In this document: one piece after another, positions 1-8,969 of the stretch | Position numbering within the stretch: the first letter of the stretch is position 1 | Layout: every line of letters starts with the position of its first letter | Source: Mucilaginibacter limnophilus | GTDB lineage: Bacteria; Bacteroidota; Bacteroidia; Sphingobacteriales; Sphingobacteriaceae | NCBI RefSeq assembly: GCF_004005815.1 | Contig: NZ_SACK01000011.1 | Location: forward strand, 1 to 64,000 | Direction of reading: 5' to 3' | DNA length: 64,000 nt | Translations under genes and position numbers: made by a program | The notes under the pieces: model-generated | Seen by the model: the letters and a program-made list of their open reading frames with translations, nothing else | Databases searched by the model: none | Told to the model about the DNA's origin: nothing

Positions 1-2
1 GG

Positions 3-542
3 GTAGCAGTGACATTTGCACTTGAGTTTGAACAATCACTAAAAACCCTGTCAGTCCTCGATGCTGGTATCCCCGGGCTAATACCCGATGAAATCTTCAG
101 TCCGGTGAATGCCAAAAAGATATGGCAATTCTATTTCCATGCCATCGACGACATTCCGGAATTTCTGCTGGCCGGTAAGGAAGCTGAGTACCTGAACTGG
201 TATTTTAATAATAAGACATTCGTAAAAGACGCCTTGAGTGATGAGGTTATTTCACATTATATTCAATGTTACACGGGTAAAGAAAACTTAAAATATGGTT
301 TTGAGTACTATCGTGCCTTTAATGAAAGCGCCGGGCAAAACCTAGCTTATAACGCTAAATTAATTATACCGGTTTTGGCTATCGGTGCGGAATACGGACA
401 AGGGTTGAACATGGATATTGCAATGCAGAAAGTGTCTGAACATCCTGTTCAATGCATCAGCATTGAAAACAGCGTTCGTATAGTCGACTTAATTATTAAC
501 CGTGGTTACTCAGGCATTCTTTTTTACCTGAGCTACACCTAA
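3..542 (+). CDS. Alpha/beta hydrolase (epoxide-hydrolase-like), C-terminal part, 5' end outside window
   Basis: The reading frame is open to the left edge, so only the last ~180 residues are present. The visible part looks like the helical cap and C-terminal core of an alpha/beta hydrolase: a WQFYFH...FLLAGKEAEYL stretch, then FEYYRAF, then a VLAIGAEYG strand-turn that in this family precedes the third catalytic acid or its loop. In the family the chain normally continues from an IENS-type strand into a Gly-His-Trp/Tyr motif carrying the catalytic His. Here IENS is followed by VRIVDLIINRG and no such His, so the 3' end is probably altered by a frameshift or rearrangement and the enzyme may be inactive. 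Family assignment is by pattern recognition only. The gene converges on the susD-like gene at 672, with a shared terminator between them. Confidence 0.6.
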   Translation, partial: VAVTFALEFEQSLKTLSVLDAGIPGLIPDEIFSPVNAKKIWQFYFHAIDDIPEFLLAGKEAEYLNWYFNNKTFVKDALSDEVISHYIQCYTGKENLKYGFEYYRAFNESAGQNLAYNAKLIIPVLAIGAEYGQGLNMDIAMQKVSEHPVQCISIENSVRIVDLIINRGYSGILFYLSYT

Positions 543-566
543 GTTGACGATTTTAGGAAATAAAAC

Positions 567-590
567 AGAGGTTGCCTACAGGCAACCTCT
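567..590. terminator. Bidirectional hairpin between convergent genes
   Basis: AGAGGTTGCC at 567-576 pairs perfectly with GGCAACCTCT at 581-590 around a 4-base loop. It lies between the hydrolase stop (542, plus) and the SusD stop (672, minus), with A-rich sequence on its left and a mixed AT stretch on its right, so it can serve both genes. Confidence 0.7.
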
Positions 591-671
591 ACTGAATTAA
601 TTTATAGAAGATACTTCTCGAATGAAGCTGTTTAGGTATAATTTACATTCTATCAGTTTCGATTTTTTACC

Positions 672-2294
672 TTAGTAGCCTGAGGTTTGGGTCAAGTTTC
701 CTTGGGATGCATCAATTTCGCTTTGAGGCACCGGAAAAACAAGATAGTCGGTCTTACCTAATTGCCCGATCCATTGTGTATAAAACTTACCTTTTAAATC
801 GCCCTTAGCCTCAAAGCCTCCGGCTACAGACCACTTCTGATAGTACTCTTTTAATAAATTGGTTCTGCCCTGCCTAACCAGGTCCCACCAACGTATTTCT
901 TCCATTGCCAGTTCAACACGGCGTTCGTGCCAAATGTCTTTAAGTAGCTGGTCTTTGGTAGTAAAGGTGCGCATCGGCAATTCTACGTTTTCCACCGTAT
1001 GAAACTGAACTGCACGCTGTGGATCAACTTTAGGAGTTTGATTGGCGCGCTTACGTACTTCATTAACATAAAACAATGCTTTGGTGAAATTAGCAGCAGA
1101 TGACTGTGTTAATGCTTCGGCATAAAGTAAATACATATCGGCAAGTCTGAAAATGGTTTCATTTTTTCCTGAACAAAACACATCTGATGTACGCTCGGAC
1201 TCAATAGTGTAAATTTTACGGTTACTGTAACCATATGGGTTAAACTGGTCGTTCTTTTGTGGCACACCAGCTTTGAACTCATCTTTTGGCCAGTTTATCG
1301 TATAAATAATTCGCGGATCACCGGGTTCAAACTCATTAACAAGATCCTGAGTTGGTTGGTTAAAACCAAAGCCCCAATCGCCCCGGCTCATCTGGAATAC
1401 AACACGCGGGCTTCCTTCGCAATCATCGCCCCAGCCTGAGGCCTGGTTGATGAAATTTATCTCAAAGATGTTCTCGGTGCTGAACTCACCTTCTAAACGG
1501 AAAAGCTTACCATAATCATTAACTAATGAATATTCGCCATTGTCCTCTACAAGTGCTTTAAGTACCGGCACTGCCTCGTCGTATTTTCGTTGAAACATTA
1601 AGGCTTTAGCTAACAACGCCTGCCCGGCGCCCTTTGAAGCACGACCCAATTGTTTGCCTGATGCAAGTTCGCTCCGGGTAGGTAAATTAGGTATAGCCTC
1701 ATTAAGATCAGTTTCCACCTGTTTCCAAATATCAGCAACAGGTTTACGTACCAAATTTTTAGGGTTTATATCTGCAAAATCGATTACTGAATTGGTCAGT
1801 AAAGGAGCATCTCCAAAGGCCATGGCAATGTACCAGTAATTAAACGCACGTAAAAATTGTGCCTCAGCACGATATTGATTTTTTAGCTTCTGACCCGCCT
1901 CATCAGTTGGGAAAGGTACACCATCAATCTTTGAAAGGATGATGTTAGCTTTGGCGATCCCGGTGTATGAGCCTACCCATAGATCCCGAACCGTACCGTT
2001 GGTTGACTGAGGGCGATTTTCAAGTATTTGTTCAAATTCCGGAGCATCACCCACACTTTCGCCACCTTTAAGGGCATCGTCACTGCCTATATCGCCAAAC
2101 ACCCACCTTGCATTTGTAAGTCCGTCATTTTGCAAGGCGCTATAGTTATCCATCAAAGCGCTGTAAATATGATCAGGTGTTTTGTAAAAGTTCTCAACTT
2201 GCCTTTTTGATGAGTTTTCCTGGTCTAAAAAACTTTTTGAGCAGCCTCCGCTCGCCAAAAGAGCTGCTATCACAAAATATAATGATTTTTTCAT
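672..2294 (-). CDS. SusD/RagB-family outer-membrane nutrient-binding lipoprotein
   Basis: 540 residues. A lipoprotein signal peptide is seen at the N terminus (hydrophobic run then LLASGGC, with Cys ~18 as the lipidated residue), followed by the SusD-like N-terminal segment (SFLDQENSSKR...FYKT) and tetratricopeptide-like helices. The C-terminal third has the family's WHERRVELAMEEIRWWDLVR block and ends in a typical PVPQSEID...NLTQTSGY tail. SusD proteins cap the SusC barrel and capture oligosaccharides or peptides on the cell surface. The gene starts 16 bases after the SusC stop, so the two are co-transcribed. No glycosidase lies beside it, and the substrate cannot be read from the sequence. 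Confidence 0.95.
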   Translation of the reverse strand: MKKSLYFVIAALLASGGCSKSFLDQENSSKRQVENFYKTPDHIYSALMDNYSALQNDGLTNARWVFGDIGSDDALKGGESVGDAPEFEQILENRPQSTNGTVRDLWVGSYTGIAKANIILSKIDGVPFPTDEAGQKLKNQYRAEAQFLRAFNYWYIAMAFGDAPLLTNSVIDFADINPKNLVRKPVADIWKQVETDLNEAIPNLPTRSELASGKQLGRASKGAGQALLAKALMFQRKYDEAVPVLKALVEDNGEYSLVNDYGKLFRLEGEFSTENIFEINFINQASGWGDDCEGSPRVVFQMSRGDWGFGFNQPTQDLVNEFEPGDPRIIYTINWPKDEFKAGVPQKNDQFNPYGYSNRKIYTIESERTSDVFCSGKNETIFRLADMYLLYAEALTQSSAANFTKALFYVNEVRKRANQTPKVDPQRAVQFHTVENVELPMRTFTTKDQLLKDIWHERRVELAMEEIRWWDLVRQGRTNLLKEYYQKWSVAGGFEAKGDLKGKFYTQWIGQLGKTDYLVFPVPQSEIDASQGNLTQTSGY

Positions 2295-2310
2295 TTTTAT
2301 TATTTTAAGA

Positions 2311-5300
2311 TTAAAACTTCATGTTTACACCGACTTGTAAAGTTCTTGATTGAGGAAAGGTAAAATAGTCCATACCAATAAGTCTTTGACGCTTGCCAAC
2401 ATCACCCTCGCCATAAGGGCCTATTTCAGGATCAAGACCAGAATATTTTGTAAATGTGAAGAGGTTTTGAGCAGAGATATATACACGCATTTGAGAGATT
2501 TTAAGCGCGGATAACGCTTTCGAACTTAGGCTGTAACCTAATTGAATGTTTTTAATACGAGTATATGAACCGCTCTCCACATACCAGTCAGATGCCCTGA
2601 AATTATTGTTAGGATCATTTACAGACATGATAGGATTAGTGTTTGATTTGTTATCCGGTGTCCAAGCGTTGTATGCTGCACCCGCCGCAATATTATCAAA
2701 ACCTAAAGGATGATTTATCTGGTACTTGTTATTGTTGAATAACTTATTGCCATAAGAGCCCTGCAGGAATACAATCAGGTCAAAACTGCTATATTTAAGG
2801 TTGATGTTAAAACCGTAAGTAAACTTAGGATGTGGATTACCTATAGCGGTTTTGTCATTATCGTTAATGATACCGTTTCCGTCCACATCAACAAACCTGA
2901 AATCACCAGGACGCGCATTTGGCTGCAATTTTTGACCCGAACTGTTTACATAATTATTTACCTCTTGCTCACTTTGGAATATTCCATTTGTTTTCCAACC
3001 ATAAAACTCACCTATAGGATGTCCTACTGCAGTGCGTGATGCAGCCGTTACTCGTGAGCCTGGCACACTTTCCACATATGGCTGGCCTTCCCCAAGGCTG
3101 GTAACTTTATTTCGATAGGTTGACAAATTGCCACCAAGGGTATACTTTAATTTACCAGCGCTACCATTATAGTTTGCGGTAAACTCAAATCCCTTATTGC
3201 TAACTGTACCGGCATTCACCCAAGGTGATGACACACCAAATGTAGCAGCTACAGGATACAATATAAGCATGTCTCTTGTTTTACGGTTATAGTATTCGGC
3301 CTCTAAGGTCAAAGCATCATTAAAGAAACCAAATTCCAAACCTAAGTTTGATTGTTCTGAAGTCTCCCACTTTAATGCCCTGTTACCAGTATTTGATATA
3401 GCGTAACCTTGAACGATGTCACCATCATTTAATACAAAGCGCCTATAAATAGTACCCTCAACAAATGATGTATAACTACCCGCGCCAATGTTTTGATTGC
3501 CTAGCTGGCCCCAGCCACCCCGTACTTTAAAATTTGTGAACCAAGGCATGTTAAGGCTTTGCCAGAAGTTTTCACGACTGACAACCCAACCAGCAGATAC
3601 TGACGGAAACGTTCCCCAGCGGTGACCCGGATAAAAGTTGGCTGATCCGTCACGACGAATACTGGCTGCTAGTAGATATTTATCATCATAGTTATAATTG
3701 ATACGGCCAAAATAAGAAGCGATTGACCATTCGGTAGCAGTGCCATTTACACGCGGGTCTTTGGTTCCGGCATCAAGATATTGGAAATATGGATCATTGC
3801 CGGGCTGACCATAATTGCTACCGTTAACGCCATGCGTTTCATTATATTCCGCCTGTGTACCGGCTAATATTGTAAATTTATGTCTACCCAGTTTTTTGGT
3901 GTAGTTAAGAGTGTTTGACCATACCCAACCATTCCTGCTTAATGCGCCTGTTGTTACTGATGATACTGTATTTTGATCGCTCGGATCAAAATAGTAGGTA
4001 GGGCTAAATGATTTGTTTTCGTTACGCGAAATATCCACACCAAAATTAGTGTTGAAATCCAAACCGTCAACAATTTTTACATTACCGTAAACATTACCTA
4101 CTATTCTTAATACACGACTGTCACCAATTTGTCTTGCCAATAACGCCTTAGGGCTGCTGCCAAATGTAATATTTGAGTTACCCCATTTGCTAAACGGGTC
4201 CGACTGGTCGCGCGCAGGGTCTACAACAGGTACCAACGGATCGTACAATTGTATCGACTGGAGGATAGAGGCCAAAGTATTTTCTGTAACTTGGTTTGAT
4301 ATGCTCAGGTTCTCTCCTACTTTAACACGTTTATTTAATTTAAAGTCTGTGTTTAAACGCACCGAAATCCGCTTGAAGCCGGATGGTTTGATGATTCCTT
4401 CCTGATCAAAATAAGCAGCAGATAAATTATAGCGCGCGTTGTCGGTACCTCCGTTTATGCCCACGTTATAGCTTTGGACCAATGCGCTTTTTACAGTTTC
4501 TTTCCACCAGTTAGTATTGAATCCCTGATCATATTCGGCCTTGGCGTTTAAATAACCTGCACCTGTTTCACCATGTATGGACTTCATCATGTACAGGTAT
4601 TCATCCGCATCAGCAGGTTTATAATTTTTCCATGGTTGAGCTGAACCTACATATCCTTCAAACGTAACAACAGGCGATCCTTTACTCCCTTTCTTGGTAG
4701 TAATCAAAATCACACCGTTTGCCGCTCTTGAACCATAAATTGCTGCCGCGGAAGCGTCCTTTAAAACTTGTAATGATTCGATGTCTGATGGATTAAGATA
4801 GTTCATGTTCTCTACCGGTACTCCGTCAACCACATACAGCGGATCGTTGTTATTAACAGTACCTATACCACGAATACGAACTGATACCGGCGATCCCGGT
4901 AAACCTGAAGCAGATGTTACCGTAACACCTGACGCCCTGCCCTGCAAAGCCTGTTCAATACCGGTTACAGGTAAATCCCTAAGCGCTTTTGCATCAACTG
5001 TTGAAATTGATGAGGTAAGATCGGCCTTGCGTAATGTACCATAACCAATAACCACCACCTCATTCAGCCGGGTATTCTGGCTTATAGCCATTTTAATGTT
5101 AAATACACGTTCGCTACCAACCACAGCCCTTTGCTCAGCATAGCCTACAAAACTAAAGCTCAATGAATCGGTAGCCTCAACACCGTCAAGTTTGAAATTT
5201 CCTTGCTGATCTGTTACAGTGCCTTTGGTTGTGTTAGTTACCCTCACCGTTACGCCCGGTAAGCCAATTCCTGTTTCATCAAACACTGTTCCTGTTACAG

Positions 5301-5730
5301 AAAAAGCATTTTCGGAAACAACCATATTTGGTACATTGGCTGCCGCAATTTGCCCCGGTTGGTTTTCTTTAGTTTTGGTAAGTATTATTCTGTCACTGAT
5401 TACTTCGTATTGAATTCCGGATGATTTAAATAACACATCAAGTATGCTTGAAAGCTTTTCGTTTTTAGCTGAGACTGATACATGCCTGCCTGTTTCTATA
5501 ATTTCACGGCTGTATGAAAACTTTATGTTCGCTTGTTTGCTCAACTCTTTAAGTGCGTTTTCAAGCTTCTCATTTTGAATAGTAATGGTTACCGTTTTTT
5601 CGAGCAATGCTTGCCCATTGGTATCTTTAGCATAGGACAAGCCTGTAAGCAGGATTGCTATAATCAATTGGCCTATTGTTAATTTCATAATTCTACACCA
5701 TGTGTTGGGAATACATAGAAATAATTTCAT
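2311..5730 (-). CDS. SusC/RagA TonB-dependent transporter with STN signalling domain
   Basis: 1,139 residues. After a signal peptide comes an STN (secretin/TonB short N-terminal) domain at about residues 45-110 (LENALKELSKQ...FSYSREII), then a carboxypeptidase-regulatory-like beta sandwich at about 145-225 (VTGTVFDETGIGLPGV), a TonB-box-like VVVIGYG, the plug (VRIRGIGTVNNNDPLYVVDG, DASAAAIYGSRAANGVI) and a long beta barrel ending in GVNMKF. The STN domain is the part that contacts a FecR-type anti-sigma factor, which matches the FecR/ECF genes just upstream; substrate binding is therefore expected to induce the operon. Two starts are possible: the one given, or an internal Met (codon 15) directly before a better signal peptide (MKLTIGQLIIAILL). 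Confidence 0.96.
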   Translation of the reverse strand: MKLFLCIPNTWCRIMKLTIGQLIIAILLTGLSYAKDTNGQALLEKTVTITIQNEKLENALKELSKQANIKFSYSREIIETGRHVSVSAKNEKLSSILDVLFKSSGIQYEVISDRIILTKTKENQPGQIAAANVPNMVVSENAFSVTGTVFDETGIGLPGVTVRVTNTTKGTVTDQQGNFKLDGVEATDSLSFSFVGYAEQRAVVGSERVFNIKMAISQNTRLNEVVVIGYGTLRKADLTSSISTVDAKALRDLPVTGIEQALQGRASGVTVTSASGLPGSPVSVRIRGIGTVNNNDPLYVVDGVPVENMNYLNPSDIESLQVLKDASAAAIYGSRAANGVILITTKKGSKGSPVVTFEGYVGSAQPWKNYKPADADEYLYMMKSIHGETGAGYLNAKAEYDQGFNTNWWKETVKSALVQSYNVGINGGTDNARYNLSAAYFDQEGIIKPSGFKRISVRLNTDFKLNKRVKVGENLSISNQVTENTLASILQSIQLYDPLVPVVDPARDQSDPFSKWGNSNITFGSSPKALLARQIGDSRVLRIVGNVYGNVKIVDGLDFNTNFGVDISRNENKSFSPTYYFDPSDQNTVSSVTTGALSRNGWVWSNTLNYTKKLGRHKFTILAGTQAEYNETHGVNGSNYGQPGNDPYFQYLDAGTKDPRVNGTATEWSIASYFGRINYNYDDKYLLAASIRRDGSANFYPGHRWGTFPSVSAGWVVSRENFWQSLNMPWFTNFKVRGGWGQLGNQNIGAGSYTSFVEGTIYRRFVLNDGDIVQGYAISNTGNRALKWETSEQSNLGLEFGFFNDALTLEAEYYNRKTRDMLILYPVAATFGVSSPWVNAGTVSNKGFEFTANYNGSAGKLKYTLGGNLSTYRNKVTSLGEGQPYVESVPGSRVTAASRTAVGHPIGEFYGWKTNGIFQSEQEVNNYVNSSGQKLQPNARPGDFRFVDVDGNGIINDNDKTAIGNPHPKFTYGFNINLKYSSFDLIVFLQGSYGNKLFNNNKYQINHPLGFDNIAAGAAYNAWTPDNKSNTNPIMSVNDPNNNFRASDWYVESGSYTRIKNIQLGYSLSSKALSALKISQMRVYISAQNLFTFTKYSGLDPEIGPYGEGDVGKRQRLIGMDYFTFPQSRTLQVGVNMKF

Positions 5731-5816
5731 AGATTTAAATCGTTAAGTTTTTAAGAAAAAATGAGACAATACAAAGCCACATGAAAATGCGAACCGGCAA
5801 TTCAGGCTTTGAGAGA

Positions 5817-5848
5817 GAAAGCAGGGGTATTGGCGTACTCCTGCTTTT
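5817..5848 (-). terminator. Hairpin between fecR and susC genes
   Basis: On the minus strand AGCAGGAGTA and TACCCCTGCT form a ~10-bp stem (one G-T pair) with a short loop, followed by a pyrimidine run TTTCTCTCTC; on the plus strand it is followed by TTTTCTTTTTTT. It sits in the 173-base gap between the FecR stop and the SusC start and could terminate or attenuate read-through, making SusC/SusD partly independent of sigma/FecR transcription. Confidence 0.5.
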
Positions 5849-5903
5849 CTTTTTTTAATTTATTGTGTGGGGTTAGGTATTATTCATATGCTTTAATTTA
5901 GGT

Positions 5904-6914
5904 TTAATTGTTTTTATTGGCTTCCATAATAATTTTATCTCCATCTAGCTGGTAAGAGATATTCAGTGTTTTACATAGTATAGTTATCACTTCGGCCAGG
6001 TTAAGTCCGGTGAAGTTAACATTGATGGTATATTGCTCAAGATCAGTGGTTCTTAGTTCAATTTTTGAACTAAAACGGTTATTTAATGTTTTAACAACCT
6101 GGGCTAAAGGTGTGTTGTTGAATGACAAGTCAACCCGTTTCCACATTTTCAATTCTACTAACTCAGGTTTATCTCTGATAAAAGTTTTTTTAGGTTTACT
6201 AAATACTACGTGGTCCTTGGGATAGAGCAGAAACTCTTTTGGTTGTTGATGTTTAACCACACTGCTATTTAACTTTACCGAAACTTTTCCCGTTACCACG
6301 GTAACATCCGCAAAGTTGATAGCTCTTGAGTCCCGAACTCGAAAACTTGTTCCCCATACCTTTGTGATTATATTAGAGCTATGCACTATAAAAGGCATCT
6401 TAGAGTTTTTTGTAACTTCAAAAAAAGCTTCACCAACCATAAATACATCCCGGCTTGTACCTCGAAACCTGTTTGCAAACTTAATTTCAGCTCCTGGATT
6501 AAGCCAAACTTGTGATCCGTCGCTCAATTGCCTGGCAACAATATGGTTGGTTTTATTGCTTACTATAACTACGCTTTCTGGTCCAGGGGTTGAACGCGAT
6601 GGAAATACAGGCCTTATTTTAAAATATGTTATGCCTAGCGAAATAATTAACATTGCTGCTACCCCTCTTAATACAATGTAAAGAAGTTTTCGATTAGCAG
6701 TTTTGCCGGTTCTTTCAGACAAGATAATTTTGTGATTAACCTTTTGGTATATATGCTCACGGAGGGCAATTTCATTTTCCTGGTAAATGGTTGACAGAGC
6801 ATCTTTCTCAGCATCAAACGAATTATACCACTCCAAAACAGCCCTACGCTCGTCAGTAGTACAGTTTCCGTCTAAAAATCTTTTTAATAACTTTTTTGAA
6901 ATAGATGGTTTCAT
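5904..6914 (-). CDS. FecR-family anti-sigma factor
   Basis: 336 residues in the usual order: a short cytoplasmic sigma-binding N-terminal region (about 1-75), one transmembrane segment (about 77-96, LLYIVLRGVAAMLIISLGITYF), a periplasmic FecR domain (about 115-210, with QLSDGSQVWLNPGAEIKF and VFMVGEAFFEV) and a C-terminal DUF4974-type domain (about 265-332, VDLSFNNTPLAQVVKTLNNRF). It holds the ECF sigma factor at the membrane until the STN domain of the partner SusC signals. It is 78 bases downstream of the sigma gene and upstream of susC on the same strand, the standard arrangement for this regulatory circuit. Confidence 0.95.
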   Translation of the reverse strand: MKPSISKKLLKRFLDGNCTTDERRAVLEWYNSFDAEKDALSTIYQENEIALREHIYQKVNHKIILSERTGKTANRKLLYIVLRGVAAMLIISLGITYFKIRPVFPSRSTPGPESVVIVSNKTNHIVARQLSDGSQVWLNPGAEIKFANRFRGTSRDVFMVGEAFFEVTKNSKMPFIVHSSNIITKVWGTSFRVRDSRAINFADVTVVTGKVSVKLNSSVVKHQQPKEFLLYPKDHVVFSKPKKTFIRDKPELVELKMWKRVDLSFNNTPLAQVVKTLNNRFSSKIELRTTDLEQYTINVNFTGLNLAEVITILCKTLNISYQLDGDKIIMEANKNN

Positions 6915-6992
6915 TTGGCTGAGCTTATAATAGCCCGTTATTTAACCAAGTGATAAAATTTGACGTTATCCCCCAAACACTATCGTATTTTT

Positions 6993-7553
6993 TTAAAATA
7001 AAAAGGAGCGTAATGTGGTTTTTAAATAACGCAGTGCGCGTGTTATCTGATTTTCAACTGTTTTTTCAGTAATTCCCAATGAGTGGGCTATTTCCTTATT
7101 CGTCCTGTGCTTGTTACGGCTAAGGTCAAAAACTTCACGGCAACGCGTTGGCAAATTGTCCATTTGAACTTGCAAGCGGTTATAAAGATCATTAACAAAT
7201 ATGGTCTCCTCGGTCGAATTATCGATAATAATGTTGTTCATAGCAGCTATTATCTGATACTCACTTTCCGACATTTCCAGGTGAATTTGCTTGATTATCA
7301 AATAACGCATTGCCCCAAATAGATATGCTTTTAATAGCGTAGTAATATTAAGTGAGCCCCTTCGCAACCAAAGATCAGCAAACAGGTCTTGAACCAGCTC
7401 CTCAGCTATTTCATATGATTTTAATCGTTTATATGCAGTATTATATAATTCACCCCAGTAACGATTGTATATCTCTCTAAACGCACCACTATTATCCTCG
7501 CTCTTCAACAAGGCAACCAACTCAGTGTCGGATAACTGTGTGTAATTCTTCAT
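6993..7553 (-). CDS. ECF-type RNA polymerase sigma-70 factor
   Basis: 186 residues, normal for Bacteroidota FecI/RpoE-like sigma factors. Region 2 spans about 20-95 (AFREIYNRYWGELYNTAYKRL, EELVQDLFADLW) and region 4 about 125-182 (LPTRCREVFDLSRNKHRTNKEIAHSLGITEKTVENQITRALRYL with the helix-turn-helix). First gene of the sigma-FecR-SusC-SusD block. It should direct transcription of the susCD pair when freed from FecR. A -7-like box on the minus strand (7615-7622, TAATTTTG) lies ~55-65 bases upstream of the start. Confidence 0.94.
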   Translation of the reverse strand: MKNYTQLSDTELVALLKSEDNSGAFREIYNRYWGELYNTAYKRLKSYEIAEELVQDLFADLWLRRGSLNITTLLKAYLFGAMRYLIIKQIHLEMSESEYQIIAAMNNIIIDNSTEETIFVNDLYNRLQVQMDNLPTRCREVFDLSRNKHRTNKEIAHSLGITEKTVENQITRALRYLKTTLRSFLF

Positions 7554-7899
7554 CTATTAAGAGACTGGTTAAATGGTTTACGAATTCTAAAGTCAGAAAA
7601 AAAACAATACCAAGCAAAATTAATCGATTTAGTAAAGAAGAATCGTAAAGACGAGTAACATCCATCAGGATTAATATGTGTTTTGTATCATTATAATTTT
7701 AATTGATTTTAACTTATGCCTGTAACCCTAATTAAGTTTCAAGATACCGTATATTTATTTGAATGAATTCTGATCTGTTTTTACACTTTTCTATTATTCA
7801 ACATTTATTGTATTATTGTATGCCATTAGCTAAAAGCTTTTACCAATAAATTGGCTTTGCTAACTCTTCTACATTAACCAACCAAAAAATAAAACTAAC
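7554..7899. other. Intergenic region, divergent promoters
   Basis: AT-rich space between the sigma-factor start (minus) and the truncated secreted-protein start (plus). On the minus strand TAATTTTG at 7615-7622 fits the TAnnTTTG -7 form; I see no clear -33 box. No convincing open reading frame or repeat. Confidence 0.4.
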
Positions 7900-7999
7900 A
7901 TGCTAAAAACGATTACTTCGATTGTTTTGCTGGCTGCCGCGGTCTTTAGTTCGAATGCTCAGCAGCGTTACTTCACCATGGATATGGTCCATCACAACC
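7900..7999 (+). pseudogene. 5' fragment of a secreted-protein gene, cut by a rearrangement
   Basis: The frame opens with a clean signal peptide (MLKTITSIVLLAAAVFSSNAQ, cleavage after the Ala/Gln) and continues QRYFTMDMVHHN. After that the frame runs on to 8097 but the residues are low-complexity basic/proline-rich and coincide with another gene on the opposite strand. I infer that the genuine gene stops at about 7,999. MDMVHHN resembles the start of the mature part of some exported carbohydrate-active enzymes, but I cannot name the family. The remainder of the gene is not found in this window. Confidence 0.6.
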
Positions 8000-8155
8000 G
8001 TTTCCGTCGAACAAGATTCGCCCCAAAGACTTTGCGCCAAGGTCATATGCCGGTAACAGCACAAACACCCTCACCGAACCTTCCCGCAATGGAATGATCC
8101 GCAATACTTCGTCCACATCTTTCTTTCGCTTCAGCCAGGCTTTTATTTCTTCCAT
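7973..8155 (-). pseudogene. Small hypothetical gene truncated at its 3' end
   Basis: Best start is the ATG at 8155 (MEEIKAWLKRKK), giving 60 residues: a charged helix, then VLRIIPLREGSVRVFVLLPAYDLGAKSLGRILFDGNG, then a foreign tail CDGPYPW. The longer frame beginning at 8290 would run across the imuA start and is unlikely. The last ~8 codons overlap the signal-peptide gene on the other strand, so the natural 3' end is missing. It is divergent from imuA with 88 bases between starts. Product unknown; the conserved-looking part suggests a small cytoplasmic protein normally found beside the imu cassette, which is inference. Confidence 0.5.
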
Positions 8156-8195
8156 GCAAACAAAGTTGAAAAATAAATTGTAAAAAGCTATAGGT

Positions 8196-8222
8196 TTTGC
8201 TAAAAATATTAGCATAGTTTTG
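8196..8222 (+). promoter_or_regulatory. imuA promoter with palindromic operator candidate
   Basis: TGCTAA at 8198-8203 and TTAGCA at 8209-8214 form a perfect 6-bp inverted repeat with a 5-base spacer, directly followed by TAGTTTTG at 8215-8222, which fits the TAnnTTTG -7 box. Start of imuA is 21 bases further on. A repressor bound here would block the promoter, as expected for a damage-inducible cassette. No lexA gene lies in the window, so the repressor is not identified. Confidence 0.5.
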
Positions 8223-8243
8223 TAGGCCCCAAATTGTACCATC

Positions 8244-8969
8244 ATGAATGCAAGGAAAGAAGAACTGATCGCTAAACTTCGCCAGGACATTATTGCCTGG
8301 GAAGGCTACCGTCCGCCCGAAGCGGGCAGCAACGTTTCGCTCGGTTTAGGTCCCGTCGAAACCGCTTTTCCCAATAGCATATTTCCCACCGGAACTATTC
8401 ACGAAGTACTCAGCGCAACACCCGAAGATACCGCTGCCTGCGGCGCGTTCCTCTGCGGCCTGCTTTCCCGTTTACTCGCCGATGGCGGCGCTTGTTTGTG
8501 GATCAGCTGGTCCAGACGCATCTATCCGCCGGCACTGAAACGCTTCGGTCTGAATGCTGACCGTATCATCTTTGTGGACGTACCCATTCAAAAAGACGTC
8601 CTTTGGATCGCTGAAGAAGCCCTGAAATGCGAAGGCGTTGCTGCCGTGATTTGTGAAACCACCGCCCTGACCTTTATGGAGTCCCGCCGCTTGCTTTTAG
8701 CCGTTGAAACCAGCCGTGTCACTGGCTTCATCTTGCGTAAAGGCGTTAAAAACGCCAACTCAACCGCATGTACCGCACGCTGGCAGATCCGTCCTGTCCG
8801 AAGTTCCCTGCGTCCCGGCATGCCCGGCGTCGGGCATCCCCGCTGGCAGGTAGATCTCCTGAAAGTGAAGAACGGGCAACCCGGCAGCTGGACGCTAGAA
8901 TGGAAAAACAAAAGTTTTAAAGTCGTTACTCCGCAGCCGACCATTCAAATCCAGCGCCGTTATGCCTAA
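8244..8969 (+). CDS. imuA: ImuA, RecA-like component of the error-prone translesion cassette
   Basis: 241 residues. It shows the ImuA layout: N-terminal charged helix, GLGPVETAFP, then GTIHEVLSATPEDTAACGAFLCGLLSRLL, followed by strands CLWISWS and RIIFVDV and a C-terminal basic tail. It is a RecA-fold protein without a classical Walker A loop, known in other bacteria to act with ImuB and DnaE2 in damage-induced mutagenesis. The imuB start overlaps its last 8 bases, so the two are translationally coupled. Codon use is GC-rich compared with the flanking glycan genes, suggesting a separate history. Confidence 0.88.
   Translation: MNARKEELIAKLRQDIIAWEGYRPPEAGSNVSLGLGPVETAFPNSIFPTGTIHEVLSATPEDTAACGAFLCGLLSRLLADGGACLWISWSRRIYPPALKRFGLNADRIIFVDVPIQKDVLWIAEEALKCEGVAAVICETTALTFMESRRLLLAVETSRVTGFILRKGVKNANSTACTARWQIRPVRSSLRPGMPGVGHPRWQVDLLKVKNGQPGSWTLEWKNKSFKVVTPQPTIQIQRRYA

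Noticed and set aside
7973..8290. 105-residue minus-strand protein starting at 8,290
   Set aside because: The first 45 residues overlap the imuA start and promoter; the ATG at 8,155 begins the protein-like part.
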